64,000 nucleotides of DNA from Vagococcus salmoninarum (GTDB taxonomy: Bacteria > Bacillota > Bacilli > Lactobacillales > Vagococcaceae), in the NCBI RefSeq assembly GCF_003987495.1, contig NZ_NGJU01000013.1:1-64000 (forward strand), given 5' to 3'. Shown here one piece after another: positions 44,242-54,404 of this stretch (position 1 is the first letter of the stretch; each line of letters starts with the position of its first letter). The notes under the pieces are model-generated. The model did not search any database. It had not been told where the DNA came from and saw nothing but the letters and a program-made list of their open reading frames with translations. A program made the translations under genes and the position numbers.

Positions 44242-45297
44242 TTAAGGCACGCGAACTAAGTCCAATTCATGTAAGGCTTCTGCAATCTGAACAGTGTTCC
44301 AGGCGGCACCTTTTAGTAAGTTGTCGGCAACGACCCACATATGAAAGCCTTTTGAGACATCTAAATCTTGACGAATCCGACCGACAAATGTCGCTTTTTC
44401 GCCAATACTCGTCAAGGCTTGGGGGTATAGTTGCTGACTCGGATTATCTTGAAGAATCACCCCTGGGGCTGCTTGTAAAATAGCTTGCAACTCCTTAACT
44501 GACGTTTCCTCAGATACTTCTAAATAAATTGATTCTGAATGTCCTGATAAAACGGGGACTCGAACACAAGTCACTGAAATTTTCAACTGCTCATCAGCCA
44601 TTATTTTTTTAGATTCATTAACCATTTTCCACTCTTCTAAAGTATACCCTTTATCCCCAAAGACATCAATTTGCGGTAACGCATTGAATCCTAAAGGAAA
44701 GTGCTTCTGATCGCTACTACATGGTAAAATATCGGCCTGAAGTTCACTGGCAGGTTTGCCTGCTAACATGGCTGTTAATTGATCTTCCAGTTCAACAATC
44801 GCTGAATTTCCGGCTCCGCTAACGGCTTGGTAAGTCGAGACGATTAATCGTTCTAAACCAACTTGTTGACGAATTGGTTCTAAGGCTACCATCATTTGAA
44901 TCGTTGAACAATTCGGATTAGCAATAATGCCTTGATGTTGGGCTAACGCTTGTGGATTAACTTCTGGTACAACTAAAGGTATCTGTGGATCCATTCTAAA
45001 GGCACTCGTATTATCAATCACAACTGCCCCACGCTTCACAGCTTCTGGTGCAAATGTTTCTGAAATACTACCGCCTGCACTAAATAAAGCTAAGTCAATC
45101 CCCTCAAAAGCCTCTGGAACTAGCTCTTGAATCGTGATTTGACTGTCTTTAAAAGTTAATTTTTTACCGGCTGAACGGCTTGAGGCTAATAAAACAACGT
45201 CACTAATTGGTAAAGTTGAGGTTGCTAACATTTCTAATATTTTAGTGCCTACTGCACCTGTTGCTCCTACTACGGCAACTCGATATGCCTTCTTCAT
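44242..45297 (-). CDS. asd: Aspartate-semialdehyde dehydrogenase
   Basis: 351-residue NADPH enzyme that reduces aspartyl phosphate to aspartate semialdehyde, the branch point to lysine, threonine and methionine. It has an N-terminal Rossmann fold ([18 protein letters not shown]) and the catalytic Cys in NPNCSTIQ near 128. The ATG at 45297 has GGGGA upstream; eight further open codons are unlikely. It is first in the asd-dapA-rnjB unit. Confidence 0.96.
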   Translation of the reverse strand: MKKAYRVAVVGATGAVGTKILEMLATSTLPISDVVLLASSRSAGKKLTFKDSQITIQELVPEAFEGIDLALFSAGGSISETFAPEAVKRGAVVIDNTSAFRMDPQIPLVVPEVNPQALAQHQGIIANPNCSTIQMMVALEPIRQQVGLERLIVSTYQAVSGAGNSAIVELEDQLTAMLAGKPASELQADILPCSSDQKHFPLGFNALPQIDVFGDKGYTLEEWKMVNESKKIMADEQLKISVTCVRVPVLSGHSESIYLEVSEETSVKELQAILQAAPGVILQDNPSQQLYPQALTSIGEKATFVGRIRQDLDVSKGFHMWVVADNLLKGAAWNTVQIAEALHELDLVRVP

Positions 45298-45454
45298 ACA
45301 TAAGTCCCCTTCATTTGACATTTTTCCCGTAAAATCTCATTCTTCATTTTAACACAATAAGTGAAAAATTTCCTTATTATTATCCTAGACTTGTCTATTC
45401 ACAAGTCTTTTAAAACCTAATTATTAAAAGGGTTCACCTTTTTTAACCTAACAA

Positions 45455-45500
45455 AAGAAGGATAACCACTAATTAGAACGAGTCTAATTGTGATTATCCC
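45455..45500 (-). terminator. Imperfect terminator after the ABC exporter
   Basis: GGATAA, CAC and ATTAGA blocks pair across loop CTCGT, with a short T-rich tail. It lies 14 bases past the exporter stop. Confidence 0.65.
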
Positions 45501-45514
45501 TCATAAAATTACTT

Positions 45515-47230
45515 TTAATCTCTAAATTGAGCGTCATAAAGTCCTTTGTAGACCGCCCCTAAAGCCATTAAGCTATCATGTGTTCCTTCTTCAATAATCC
45601 CTTCTTCATTGACAACGACAATCCGTGTGGCATGTTTAATCGTCGCTAATCGGTGAGCAATAATTAACGTTGTTCGTCCTTCAGATAAAGAGAACAAAGA
45701 CTCTTGAATGACTTGTTCTGTTTCCGTGTCTAAAGCTGAAGTGGCTTCATCTAAAATTAAGATCGGTGGATTTTTTAAGAACATCCGGGCGATTGCCACC
45801 CGCTGTTTTTGCCCGCCAGATAATTTAACGCCACGTTCACCAACAATCGTATCTAAACCAGCTGGTAAGTTATCAATCACTTTTTCTAAATGTGATAATT
45901 TGACCGCTGCCATTATTTCTGCTTCCGTTGCTTCAAGTTTGCCGTAAGCCACGTTTTCCCGCAACGTCCCTGGAAACAAGAAGACATCTTGCTGAACGAT
46001 GCCAATCTGACTTCTTAAAGAACTTAAGGTCATTTGACGAATGTCTCGGCCGTCGATAGTCACCCCGCCTGCTGATACTTCATAAAAGCGAGGCAATAAA
46101 TTACATAAGGTTGTTTTACCTGCCCCACTTGGGCCAACAAAAGCCACCGTTTCACCTGGTTTAATCGCTAAAGAGATATTTGATAAGACATTTGTTCCAT
46201 CTTCATAAGCAAAAGAAACATCCTCATAGCGAATATCACCAACTAAATCTTGAACTGCAATCGCTCCTTCTTGATCAACGATACTAGGTTTTTTATCGAT
46301 TTCTTCAATAAACCGTTTAAAACCAGCAATCCCTTTAGGGTAGCTTTCAATCATATTGTTAACTTTTTCGATCGGTCGCACAAAGACATTTGATAATAAA
46401 ATGAATCCTACAAATTGACCGTAGGTGATTTCTCCACGAATCGTGTAGTAGGCACCAAAAATTAAAGCAAACAAACTAATTAAACGAATCAGTAAATAGT
46501 TATAAGCTGAACTTAAACCCATGACTTGATAAAATTTAATTTTTGATTGGCGATAATTTTGATTTAATTTTTCAAATTTCCCCCGTTCGTAAGACTCGTT
46601 AGCAAAGGCTTGAACAACCCGAATCCCACTGACTGAGGCTTCAATACCCGCATTGAACTCGCCTAAGTTGTCGTAAATTTCCGTATTAACTTTCGTCATC
46701 TTTTTATTAAAAAAGACTAAAGCAATCGTAATGAAAGGCAACATAATCGAGGTAGCAATAGCTAAGTTGATGTGAGTGTTCATCATAATCATGAAAGCCC
46801 CAACTAAAGTCATAATAGTAATAAAGATGTCTTCTGGGCCATGGTGAGCCACTTCTGAAATTTCAAATAAGTCCGTTGTTAAGCGACTCATCAATTTACC
46901 AGTCTTTTTATTGTCGTAGTACTCAAAGGGTTGCTGTTGCAAATGGGCATATAAGTCACGGCGCATATCAGTCTCAATATTCACCCCTAATTTATGGCCA
47001 AAGGTCACGACTATATATTGTAAGGCTGTATTAATGATGTAAAAGAACAACAAGGCTAAACAAGCCGTAATAATTAAGCCCCAATTTTTTTGTGGCATGA
47101 TTTTATCGATGACTTGATTGACGACTAAAGGAAAAGCTAATTCTAAAAGAGCAGCAATAATCGCACAACCAAAATCTAAAATAAATAACCTTTTATAAGG
47201 TTTATAATAACTAAAGAAGCGTTTTAACAT
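45515..47230 (-). CDS. ABC exporter half-transporter (MsbA/MdlB-like)
   Basis: 571-residue fused permease-ATPase, probably a homodimer exporting lipid or drug. Six membrane helices (1-300) precede an ATPase with Walker A GPSGAGKTT (about 367), signature LSGGQKQRVAIARMFL (about 470) and Walker B ILILDEATSALD. The substrate is unknown. The ATG at 47230 is chosen by analogy with homologues (MLKRFFSYYKPYK) and lies 10 bases from GGGAGG; an ATG three codons upstream touches the ribosome site. It is transcribed alone. Confidence 0.9.
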   Translation of the reverse strand: MLKRFFSYYKPYKRLFILDFGCAIIAALLELAFPLVVNQVIDKIMPQKNWGLIITACLALLFFYIINTALQYIVVTFGHKLGVNIETDMRRDLYAHLQQQPFEYYDNKKTGKLMSRLTTDLFEISEVAHHGPEDIFITIMTLVGAFMIMMNTHINLAIATSIMLPFITIALVFFNKKMTKVNTEIYDNLGEFNAGIEASVSGIRVVQAFANESYERGKFEKLNQNYRQSKIKFYQVMGLSSAYNYLLIRLISLFALIFGAYYTIRGEITYGQFVGFILLSNVFVRPIEKVNNMIESYPKGIAGFKRFIEEIDKKPSIVDQEGAIAVQDLVGDIRYEDVSFAYEDGTNVLSNISLAIKPGETVAFVGPSGAGKTTLCNLLPRFYEVSAGGVTIDGRDIRQMTLSSLRSQIGIVQQDVFLFPGTLRENVAYGKLEATEAEIMAAVKLSHLEKVIDNLPAGLDTIVGERGVKLSGGQKQRVAIARMFLKNPPILILDEATSALDTETEQVIQESLFSLSEGRTTLIIAHRLATIKHATRIVVVNEEGIIEEGTHDSLMALGAVYKGLYDAQFRD

Positions 47231-47296
47231 ATTTTTCATTCCTCCCAACTTATTCATTTAAGCAAATTCCCTCCCCTTTGTAAAGAAATACTGATT

Positions 47297-47324
47297 AAAA
47301 AAAGCCTGGATTTTCATCCAGACT
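47297..47324 (-). terminator. Intrinsic terminator of the lipoprotein gene
   Basis: Nine-base arms AGTCTGGAT/ATCCAGGCT (one G-U in minus-strand RNA) with loop GAAA, then seven T. Confidence 0.85.
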
Positions 47325-47357
47325 TCCTTTTAATTGCACTTTTTTTAGCTTGCTTCC

Positions 47358-47996
47358 CTAGTACCCAAAGGCCTCGATTAACTCTGAAATCACTTTATCT
47401 TGATTTTGAATCAACCATTTCTTTTTATTAGTGGGATCAACCAGGAAAGTTAGTTTGACTTTTTTTTCTTTTGTGACTTGTGTTTGCGCCTCAGTGGCAC
47501 GTAACAAAGCCGTTAAAGTTAGATGAGTCACTAATTCCTGAACCTCAGCATCCGTAGTTTCTGCCGTTAGTTTTTTAGTGGCTTCTTCGAATTCTTTGTC
47601 TAAGGCTTTTTCAATCCCCTTATCTGATACTTCTGCTAGACCTTTAATTGTATACTCTAAGTCTGCTTTACCCTTTTCTTCCTTCACAACTTCTAGCGTA
47701 TAATCAGTTTTATCGACTAAGTTTTTTTGCGAAACAGCTGAAATCTTTTCGACTTCGTCAATCTGTTTTTCAGTTAACTTAGCATCTGCTGTTAACAAAC
47801 TAACAAGATCATTTTTTTCTGGCTTTTCTGCTAAGTCAGATAACTCAAAGACGTCGTCAAATTCTTTTGATTCTTGATTATAAATTAAGTGGGAAATTAA
47901 AAGTTCACCTGACTTTCTAGCTTCTGCTGGTTTTTGACAACCACTTAGAAATAGTGTCACAATCATTGCCCCTACGGCTAAATAACTTTTTTTCAT
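47358..47996 (-). CDS. Surface lipoprotein, unknown function
   Basis: 212-residue protein with a lipoprotein signal (KKSYLAVGAMIVTLFLSGC, lipid-modified Cys at residue 19). A mature part of about 190 highly charged, Lys/Glu-rich residues is predicted mostly helical, with a C-terminal VKLTFLVDPTNKKKWLIQNQ strand region. It resembles the DUF5105-like lipoproteins of low-GC Firmicutes, but the match is by eye. It is 32 bases downstream of a secreted coiled-coil protein and probably co-transcribed. Confidence 0.75.
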   Translation of the reverse strand: MKKSYLAVGAMIVTLFLSGCQKPAEARKSGELLISHLIYNQESKEFDDVFELSDLAEKPEKNDLVSLLTADAKLTEKQIDEVEKISAVSQKNLVDKTDYTLEVVKEEKGKADLEYTIKGLAEVSDKGIEKALDKEFEEATKKLTAETTDAEVQELVTHLTLTALLRATEAQTQVTKEKKVKLTFLVDPTNKKKWLIQNQDKVISELIEAFGY

Positions 47997-48028
47997 TTAG
48001 TTCTGTCCCTCTCCTAGGTCATAGTCTT

Positions 48029-48595
48029 TTAACGACGACTCCGGTTATAATTTTTCTTTTCAGTAATAATATCTTGGCGCTCTGATTGACTTAAATTTGG
48101 GTCTGACAATTGTTCCCCATATTGGCGATTTCGTTCGCCTATTTCTCGGCCAGATTGACTTGCCCCAGAAGTCACGTCTACTTGGGAATTGTCTTGATTA
48201 GTAACTGGTGCTTCAGTTTGATTGCCTTGGTTTTCAGCCACTTGATTACTACTATTTTCATTATTTTGCTCGTATTGATTATTAGCAGCTACTTGTTCCG
48301 CAGCTGCTTTTTCAGCTGCGATTTTCTCAGCTGCTACTTTTTTAGCTTGAACTTCCGCTTTCTTTTTAGCAATTGCCGTTTCTTTGACTTTAATTTTTTC
48401 GGCTACTTGGGCTTTCACTTTTTCCCCAGCTTTTATGCCAATGATTTCTAGTTTCTTTTGAATAACCGCATTTCTCACTGCTAAACGTTCTTCAATAATT
48501 TGTGTTGAAATAGCTGCCTCACTGACCATTGCAGGTTTCAATAAACAATTCCCTAATACCAAGCTTACTAATAAACCATAACCTAATCTTTTCAT
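48029..48595 (-). CDS. Secreted Ala/Lys/Glu-rich coiled-coil protein
   Basis: 188-residue exported protein with a signal peptide to about residue 28 (KPAMVSEAA cleavage region). A long amphipathic helix follows (about 50-105, repeated KVAAEKIAAEKAAAEQVAA), then an Asn/Gln-rich unstructured tail and a charged C-terminus (RNRQYGEQLSD...NYNRSRR). There is no LPxTG or cell-wall binding domain. Function unknown. AAGGAGAGG precedes the ATG. It may work with the lipoprotein encoded just downstream. Confidence 0.7.
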   Translation of the reverse strand: MKRLGYGLLVSLVLGNCLLKPAMVSEAAISTQIIEERLAVRNAVIQKKLEIIGIKAGEKVKAQVAEKIKVKETAIAKKKAEVQAKKVAAEKIAAEKAAAEQVAANNQYEQNNENSSNQVAENQGNQTEAPVTNQDNSQVDVTSGASQSGREIGERNRQYGEQLSDPNLSQSERQDIITEKKNYNRSRR

Positions 48596-48764
48596 ACAAT
48601 AACCTCTCCTTATACTAGTGTTATTTTTTAACAATAGTTACAACTATAAGACATTCTATCTATTTTAGGTGTCTTTTACGAACATTCTTACCTAATTCTA
48701 ATCTTCTCTTACCTCATTCTTACTTATGTTACAATAAACATTCAATAACGAATGGAGTGATAAT

Positions 48765-49478
48765 ATGATTCAAGGCATTGTGTTTGATTTAGATGATACA
48801 CTTTACCGGCAAATTCAACCTTTTGAAACAGCCTTTCGTAAATCCTTTCCTGCTACTAGTGCGAAGCTTGACATCTCTGAGGCTTTTCATACTTTCCGTA
48901 GACATAGCGATGCTGTCTTTACGAAACAAACGAGTGGCGAATGGACCTTAGAATTTATGCGCCAATACCGCATCAAGGAAACTTTAGTTGAGTTAGCAGA
49001 CCTTAAATTAACAACAGCAGAAGCTGATGATTTTCAAGAAAATTATTTAATCGCCCAAAGCCAGATTCAACTAGAACCAGAAATCATTGAGTTATTAACT
49101 CATTTAACTGAGGAAAAGATTCCTCTGGCTCTAATTACTAATGGTCCTGATAGCCATCAAGCACAAAAGATTGAGCAGCTCCAGCTAAGACGTTGGTTTA
49201 AACCAGAACACTTAATTGTCTCCGGTCAAGTTGGTACGGAGAAACCTGGCAGTCAGATTTTCAACATCGCCGCTGACGCCCTAGGCTTAGCGAGTGAAGC
49301 CTTACTTTACGTAGGCGATAGCTTCCCTAATGATGTGATTGGTGCTAAAACCGCCCATTGGCAGAGTTTGTGGTTTAATCACCAAGGTCACCCCACACCT
49401 CAGTCAGACATTCAACCAGACTGGATCGTTGACTCTTACAACGCTTTACCTATTTTTATTCAAACTCTCTTAAAATAA
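48765..49478 (+). CDS. HAD-superfamily phosphatase (subfamily IA)
   Basis: 237-residue cytosolic hydrolase. Motif I is VFDLDDTLYRQ (Asp8 nucleophile, Asp10), motif II LITNGP near 123, motif III Lys in EKPGSQIF near 160 and motif IV VGDSFPNDVIGA near 184. A helical cap lies between residues 20 and 90. It resembles YjjG/YfnB nucleotidase-type HADs; the substrate is unknown. TGGAG precedes the ATG, and an extended -10 (TGTTACAAT) lies about 30 bases upstream. It is monocistronic. Confidence 0.87.
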   Translation: MIQGIVFDLDDTLYRQIQPFETAFRKSFPATSAKLDISEAFHTFRRHSDAVFTKQTSGEWTLEFMRQYRIKETLVELADLKLTTAEADDFQENYLIAQSQIQLEPEIIELLTHLTEEKIPLALITNGPDSHQAQKIEQLQLRRWFKPEHLIVSGQVGTEKPGSQIFNIAADALGLASEALLYVGDSFPNDVIGAKTAHWQSLWFNHQGHPTPQSDIQPDWIVDSYNALPIFIQTLLK

Positions 49479-49493
49479 TTCATAAATGTCCTA

Positions 49494-49531
49494 TCAAAAA
49501 AGACACTGCTAAGTTGCAGTGTCTTTTTTGA
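49494..49531. terminator. Bidirectional terminator
   Basis: Perfect 16-base arms starting TCAAAAAAGACACTGC with a 6-base loop, between convergent genes. Confidence 0.9.
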
Positions 49532-50152
49532 TTAAAACCAACTAAGTAAATACCAGATGACTAAGGCAGCGATAGCTAAACTAATTAAGGGGCGGATGAC
49601 CTTATTTTTAACTTTTTGCCACTTCATCGTTTGGAGAACTTTGCTATTAGCTTTTCCTAAATCAACGGGACGAATGTTGACAGTGTCACAGTAAACCACA
49701 TAAACTTGTTGCTCCATTGACCATAACTTTTGGTTTGAACCAGCAATCAATGATAATCCTCTCATCATCGAAGGCATTGTCCGTGAGCCTTTTTTGCTCA
49801 TAGTCTCTTTTTGATCTTGGCTCAAGTAATAATTATCTTCATCTTCATACAAAATCCCATCTGGGCTCTCAAAATCTTGCTCCTCAATTTGACTTAGCCA
49901 GTATGCTTGACTCTCGGCAATTTCACTCGTGATTTTTTGATAGTTCAGTAAAGTAAAGACTAGGCCACTAAGACTTGCCACCAGTAAAGCAAAACCAAGC
50001 ACTTTCAGTCCGCCAGTAGTTAACAAAACTAATAAAAAACTAGCAACTAAGCCACTACTCACAATTATTAACTGTTTTTGCAAGCGTTGAAAGTAAATTT
50101 GTTTAATCGAGTGCTGATATTTTTCAAAATCAGCTAAGACGTGGTCTTTCAT
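49532..50152 (-). CDS. Membrane protein, unknown function
   Basis: 206 residues with two adjacent hydrophobic segments at about 28-46 and 50-68, a soluble middle part of about 110 residues (acidic ESPDGILYEDEDNYYLSQ; Tyr-rich QQVYVVYCDTVNIRP) and a C-terminal membrane segment. It resembles the YcxB-like or PH-like membrane proteins in layout only. AAAGGTGG precedes the ATG. It sits 100 bases downstream of the DUF1846 gene, behind that gene's terminator. Confidence 0.6.
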   Translation of the reverse strand: MKDHVLADFEKYQHSIKQIYFQRLQKQLIIVSSGLVASFLLVLLTTGGLKVLGFALLVASLSGLVFTLLNYQKITSEIAESQAYWLSQIEEQDFESPDGILYEDEDNYYLSQDQKETMSKKGSRTMPSMMRGLSLIAGSNQKLWSMEQQVYVVYCDTVNIRPVDLGKANSKVLQTMKWQKVKNKVIRPLISLAIAALVIWYLLSWF

Positions 50153-50213
50153 TTCATTACCACCTTTCTTTTTATTACAAATAGTTTACCATACCTTGTA
50201 GTGATAATAAATT

Positions 50214-50248
50214 AAAAAAAGGGCGCCGCTGACTAATGTCACGGCACC
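50214..50248 (-). terminator. Intrinsic terminator of the DUF1846 gene
   Basis: GGTGCCG arm pairs with CGGCGCC (one G-U), with an inner TGAC/GTCA stem, then CTTTTTTT on the minus strand. Confidence 0.85.
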
Positions 50249-50254
50249 TCTTAA

Positions 50255-51763
50255 TTAAATATAATATAAATTTTCTGAAGGGTATTGTGGATCACAAGTC
50301 ACATCTAATCCCAGTTTACGTAAAGTTTGCTCGTCATCACTGTTCAACATCACCGTTGAATGAGCTTGAACCCCAGCTAACTCTGCTAGCTTATCGTAAG
50401 CTAATTGAGCTGTTGGATTAGTCACAGCACTAATGGCTAAGGCAATTAAGACTTCATTGGCATTTAAGGCTGTCATTCGACTGTGTAGTGCCTCAATTTT
50501 TAATTTTTGAATTGTCTCTAAAATTACTGGTGATAACAATAAAATATCATCAGAAATATTAGCTAACGTTTTAATTGAATTAAGTAAGGCAGCTGAACAC
50601 GAATCCATTAAATTACTTGTCCGACCAGTCACAACCCGACCATCTGTCAGCTCAAAAGCAATCACCGCTTGCGTATCATTATTTTGTGACTGCTGACGTA
50701 ATTGTTCCGCATAATCACGGGCGGGTTCCACAGCTACCCGATCTTCTTGCTTCAATAACAACTCTTCCATAATCAACTTGATTCGTTGTAAAACTTCTTC
50801 ATCGACTGTCCCTTTTTTAAAATCACATTCTGTGGCGAAGTAACGACGAATGACTTCTTGTTTCGAGGCTTCCTTAACGACTTCATCGTCCGTAATTCCA
50901 AAGCCAACTCGGTTAACTCCCATATCTGTTGGGGATTTGAAGTCAGATTCTTTACCAGTAATCGTTTCAATGATCCGCTTAATCACTGGGAAAGTCTCAA
51001 TGTCACGATTGTAGTTCACAGCGACTTCTTGATAGTTATCAAAGTGGAAAGAATCAATCATATTAACATCTTTCAAATCAACTGTCGCTGCTTCATAGGC
51101 AATGTTAACTGGGTGTTTCAAAGGAAGATTCCACACCGGGAATGTTTCAAATTTTGAGTAATCAGCTGTTCGCCCTTGTAAACTTTCATGATACAGTTGA
51201 TTTAAACAAGTAGCTAATTTTCCACTACCAGCACCTGGGGCTGTAACTACTACAATCGGTTTAGTTGTTTCAATGTATGCATTTTTACCGAAGCCTTCAG
51301 GACTGACAATCTTATTAACATTTGAAGGATAATCTTCAATCGCTTCATGTTTATAAACTTTCAAGCCGCGACGCTCTAGTTTATTAATGAAAAGTTTAGT
51401 CGAAGGTTGGCCGTTATAACGGGTGATCACAATACTATTAACCCCAAGCTCGTAGCCTTTTAATTCATCGATTAAACGTAAGATTTCCATATCGTAAGTA
51501 ATGCCATAGTCCCCGCGAACTTTGTTCCGTTCGATGTCACCAGCGTAGACACAAATAATAATTTCGGCTTGATCTTTTAACCGTTGCAGTAACTTAATTT
51601 TAGCATCTTCATCAAAGCCAGGAAGAACCCGTTGGGCGTGTTTATCACCAATCAGTTTGCCACCAAATTCAAGATAAAGTTTGTCGTAATTATTTACTCG
51701 TTCAAGAATATACTTTGATTGTTCTTCAATATATATTTGAGGATCAAATCCTTGTTTTCTCAT
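50255..51763 (-). CDS. DUF1846 (UPF0371) protein
   Basis: 502-residue cytosolic protein conserved in Firmicutes. It begins [19 protein letters not shown] and has a nucleotide-loop-like [20 protein letters not shown] near 172, followed by a segment [23 protein letters not shown] that is strongly conserved in the family. The enzymatic role is not established. GGAGGGA precedes the ATG. The length is normal for the family. It has its own terminator, so is expressed alone. Confidence 0.92.
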   Translation of the reverse strand: MRKQGFDPQIYIEEQSKYILERVNNYDKLYLEFGGKLIGDKHAQRVLPGFDEDAKIKLLQRLKDQAEIIICVYAGDIERNKVRGDYGITYDMEILRLIDELKGYELGVNSIVITRYNGQPSTKLFINKLERRGLKVYKHEAIEDYPSNVNKIVSPEGFGKNAYIETTKPIVVVTAPGAGSGKLATCLNQLYHESLQGRTADYSKFETFPVWNLPLKHPVNIAYEAATVDLKDVNMIDSFHFDNYQEVAVNYNRDIETFPVIKRIIETITGKESDFKSPTDMGVNRVGFGITDDEVVKEASKQEVIRRYFATECDFKKGTVDEEVLQRIKLIMEELLLKQEDRVAVEPARDYAEQLRQQSQNNDTQAVIAFELTDGRVVTGRTSNLMDSCSAALLNSIKTLANISDDILLLSPVILETIQKLKIEALHSRMTALNANEVLIALAISAVTNPTAQLAYDKLAELAGVQAHSTVMLNSDDEQTLRKLGLDVTCDPQYPSENLYYI

Positions 51764-51848
51764 GTAAGTCCCTCCACCTATCTGTTGTTTTCCTTTTTTT
51801 ACCTTTATCTATTATAAACCATTCTAGCAGTTTTCCAACCTATTTCAC

Positions 51849-53177
51849 TTATTCCCCTGACTTTCTTTTTTTAGCTTGATAATAGTACAAAGGCAAGCCT
51901 AATAATGTTAAGCCAATTCCTAAGGTGGCATTTAATGGCTGTGTCCACAAAGTATTTGCAACAATAAACACCCCACCGGCAATCGCGATTAATGGAACGA
52001 CTGGATAAAGTGGTACTTTATAACTCCGAGGCTGATCTTTCATTGTTTTTCGTAAAATAAAGATACCGATAAAAGTTAAGGTGTTAAACATCCAAATCAC
52101 AAAAACCGACAGATCCGTTAGTTGGTCAAAGGAACCTGACAAAATCATTCCGATGACAATCAGCCCGAGGACTAGTCCGCCATTAACTGGCATCCGAGTC
52201 TTTTTCGTCAATTGACTAAACCAATGACTGAAAGGCAACATTTTTTTCTGACCTAAGGCGTAAGGAACCCGCCAAGCCGCCATTAAATAACCATTAATGC
52301 CACCAAATACCGAAACTAAAATCCCCACAGTAACTAACTTACTCCCAATGCCAGGAAATAATAGACTGGCAACATCGGCAGCTGGTGTCACCGTTTGACT
52401 TAAAGCGGTCGCTGACATGACTTGCAAATAAGCTAAATTAATTAATAAATAAACAGCAATGACAATTGATAAGCCTCCAATAATTGCCCGCGGTAAATCC
52501 CGACTAGGGTGTTTCATCTCACCAGCTAAGGCACTCACGTTAATCCAACCATCATAAGCAAAGAGGGTTGCAATTAAACTCGTTCCAAAACTATTGCTCA
52601 ACGTATGGCTCGTTGTCGTTAACGGAAACAAACTGACTGTTAATGAGTCTTGATTTAAAAATAACCCAACAATGATGATGACTAGTAAAGGAATGACTTT
52701 TAAAAATGTTGCCACTGTTTGCAGGCGACTCGTTGCTTTATTCCCTAAACAATTAATTAAACTTAATAAACTAATCGTCACAATACTAATGGGCACAATC
52801 CACCGACTAGACAAACCGACTAAATTAACAGTTTGTGTGCCAAAAATAATCGCTAAGGCAGCAATATTGGCTGGAAAGTAGACAATCATTTGGGCCCAAC
52901 CGACTAAAAACCCTAAAGGCTTACCATAGATTTTTTCTAAAAAAGCCATAATGCCACCAGTTTCTGGAATCAAGGTGCCAATTTCGGCAACTGTTAACCC
53001 ACCAGCAATAGCAATTACGCCACCTACTAGCCAAGCCAACATGCCCATGCCCGCTGTTCCTGAAGCAGTAAAGACGGCTGTTGGTTTGAAAAAGACTCCC
53101 GCCCCTATAACAGTTCCGACTACGACGGTTAATGCTGTTAAGCCTGATATTTCTCGTTTTAATTGATTGTCTGCCAT
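51849..53177 (-). CDS. APC-family amino acid exchanger (SteT/LAT-like)
   Basis: 442-residue transporter with 12 hydrophobic segments. The amino-acid binding unwound helix GTVIGAGVFFKP lies near residue 22. Helix 6 carries FAYDGWINVSALAGEMKHPSRDLPRAI near 208, typical of the L-type exchanger branch that includes Bacillus SteT (Ser/Thr exchange). The exact substrate is uncertain. AGGGGAAG precedes the ATG. I see no clear terminator in the 85 bases before DUF1846, so the two might be co-transcribed. Confidence 0.88.
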   Translation of the reverse strand: MADNQLKREISGLTALTVVVGTVIGAGVFFKPTAVFTASGTAGMGMLAWLVGGVIAIAGGLTVAEIGTLIPETGGIMAFLEKIYGKPLGFLVGWAQMIVYFPANIAALAIIFGTQTVNLVGLSSRWIVPISIVTISLLSLINCLGNKATSRLQTVATFLKVIPLLVIIIVGLFLNQDSLTVSLFPLTTTSHTLSNSFGTSLIATLFAYDGWINVSALAGEMKHPSRDLPRAIIGGLSIVIAVYLLINLAYLQVMSATALSQTVTPAADVASLLFPGIGSKLVTVGILVSVFGGINGYLMAAWRVPYALGQKKMLPFSHWFSQLTKKTRMPVNGGLVLGLIVIGMILSGSFDQLTDLSVFVIWMFNTLTFIGIFILRKTMKDQPRSYKVPLYPVVPLIAIAGGVFIVANTLWTQPLNATLGIGLTLLGLPLYYYQAKKRKSGE

Positions 53178-53324
53178 TTAACTTCCCCTATTCTCCTGTG
53201 ACTATTTTTCCCGCTGACCTCTAAAATATATTTTCTAATCATACCAATTATTTTTATGAAATACTAGAAAAAATTCTTCTTACTTAAGATCCGGAGTGAT
53301 GTCTCCTAAATTTCGGCGCTATGC

Positions 53325-53330
53325 TATACT
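53325..53330 (+). promoter_or_regulatory. Extended -10 promoter of the proline iminopeptidase gene
   Basis: TGCTATACT ending at 53330, 36 bases before the ATG; the -35 region is poor. Confidence 0.5.
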
Positions 53331-53366
53331 TAATTCAGAGATTATACTATCTAGGAGGAACAACTT

Positions 53367-54254
53367 ATGACTATTACTGAAGGCTACTTACCTTACTTAG
53401 GCTATCACACTTACTATCGCATTATCGGCGATTTATCTTCTCCCAAAATCCCTTTATTACTATTACATGGTGGTCCTGGCTCGAGCCATAATTACTTTGA
53501 ATTATTAGATTCATTAGCCGCTGAAGGACGTCCTTTAATTATGTACGATCAATTAGGTTGTGGCCTGTCAGCCACAGACTCACGCCCAGATTTATGGCAT
53601 GCTGACACTTGGCTAAATGAATTAATCGCCTTACGCCAACACTTAGACTTAGATAAGCTTCATCTCTTAGGTCAGTCTTGGGGTGGCATGATGGCAATTC
53701 AATACTTATGCGATTATCAGCCTACCGGCATTCAAAGTGTGATTCTTTCAAGTACTCTGCCAGCAGCCGAACTTTGGGATCAAGAGCAACACCGCTTAAT
53801 TGCTTTAATGGCTGAAAGTGACCAAGTCGCAATTGCCAAAGCCGAAGCTTCAGGTGATTTCTCTGACCCAGCTTACTTAGCAGCTAACGACCGCTTTATG
53901 ACTCGTCATGTTGGCGACTTACCAACGCCACAGTCGCCAGAGCCCTTGCGCCGACCAAAAGCTTCCGGTCGTGAGTCTTACGTGACTGCTTGGGGGCCAA
54001 ATGAGTATAACCCACTGGGGACTTTAAAAGGCTGGGATTATCGTTCAAAACTTAACTCAATCACTGTGCCAGCTTTAATTATTAGTGGTGCCGACGATTT
54101 AAGCACCCCTTTGATTGCTAAAACTATGGACGATTTACTTCCTAATAGTACATGGGAGCTTTTCGCCAAAAGCCGCCATATGCCTTTTGTCGATGAAACA
54201 GCTAACTATTTAGCTGTCTTAGAGGAATGGTTAACTGACAAAGATAACTTGTAA
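53367..54254 (+). CDS. Proline iminopeptidase (S33 family)
   Basis: 295-residue alpha/beta hydrolase that releases N-terminal proline from peptides. The oxyanion HGGPGSSHNYF segment is near residue 32, the nucleophile is in GQSWGGM near 106, the Asp in SGADDLSTP near 240 and the His in SRHMPFVDE near 270. This is the PIP layout. AGGAGG precedes the ATG. Monocistronic, it complements PepF in peptide use. Confidence 0.92.
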   Translation: MTITEGYLPYLGYHTYYRIIGDLSSPKIPLLLLHGGPGSSHNYFELLDSLAAEGRPLIMYDQLGCGLSATDSRPDLWHADTWLNELIALRQHLDLDKLHLLGQSWGGMMAIQYLCDYQPTGIQSVILSSTLPAAELWDQEQHRLIALMAESDQVAIAKAEASGDFSDPAYLAANDRFMTRHVGDLPTPQSPEPLRRPKASGRESYVTAWGPNEYNPLGTLKGWDYRSKLNSITVPALIISGADDLSTPLIAKTMDDLLPNSTWELFAKSRHMPFVDETANYLAVLEEWLTDKDNL

Positions 54255-54261
54255 TAACTGG

Positions 54262-54321
54262 CTTTCTATTATTCTAAAGAGCAATGACTCTTAACATATA
54301 ATAGGAAGCTTTTTTATTTTT
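54262..54321 (+). terminator. Terminator of the proline iminopeptidase gene
   Basis: Interrupted stem CTTTCTATTAT...ATAATAGGAAG with an inner AGAG/CTCT pair, followed by CTTTTTTATTTTTTT. Confidence 0.65.
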
Positions 54322-54404
54322 TTAGAGGTTATTAGTTGGCATCTAGCTAATCATCAGTCATACTTAAAGTAGTACTCAAAGACATGAAAGGAGTTGCCGT
54401 TTAT

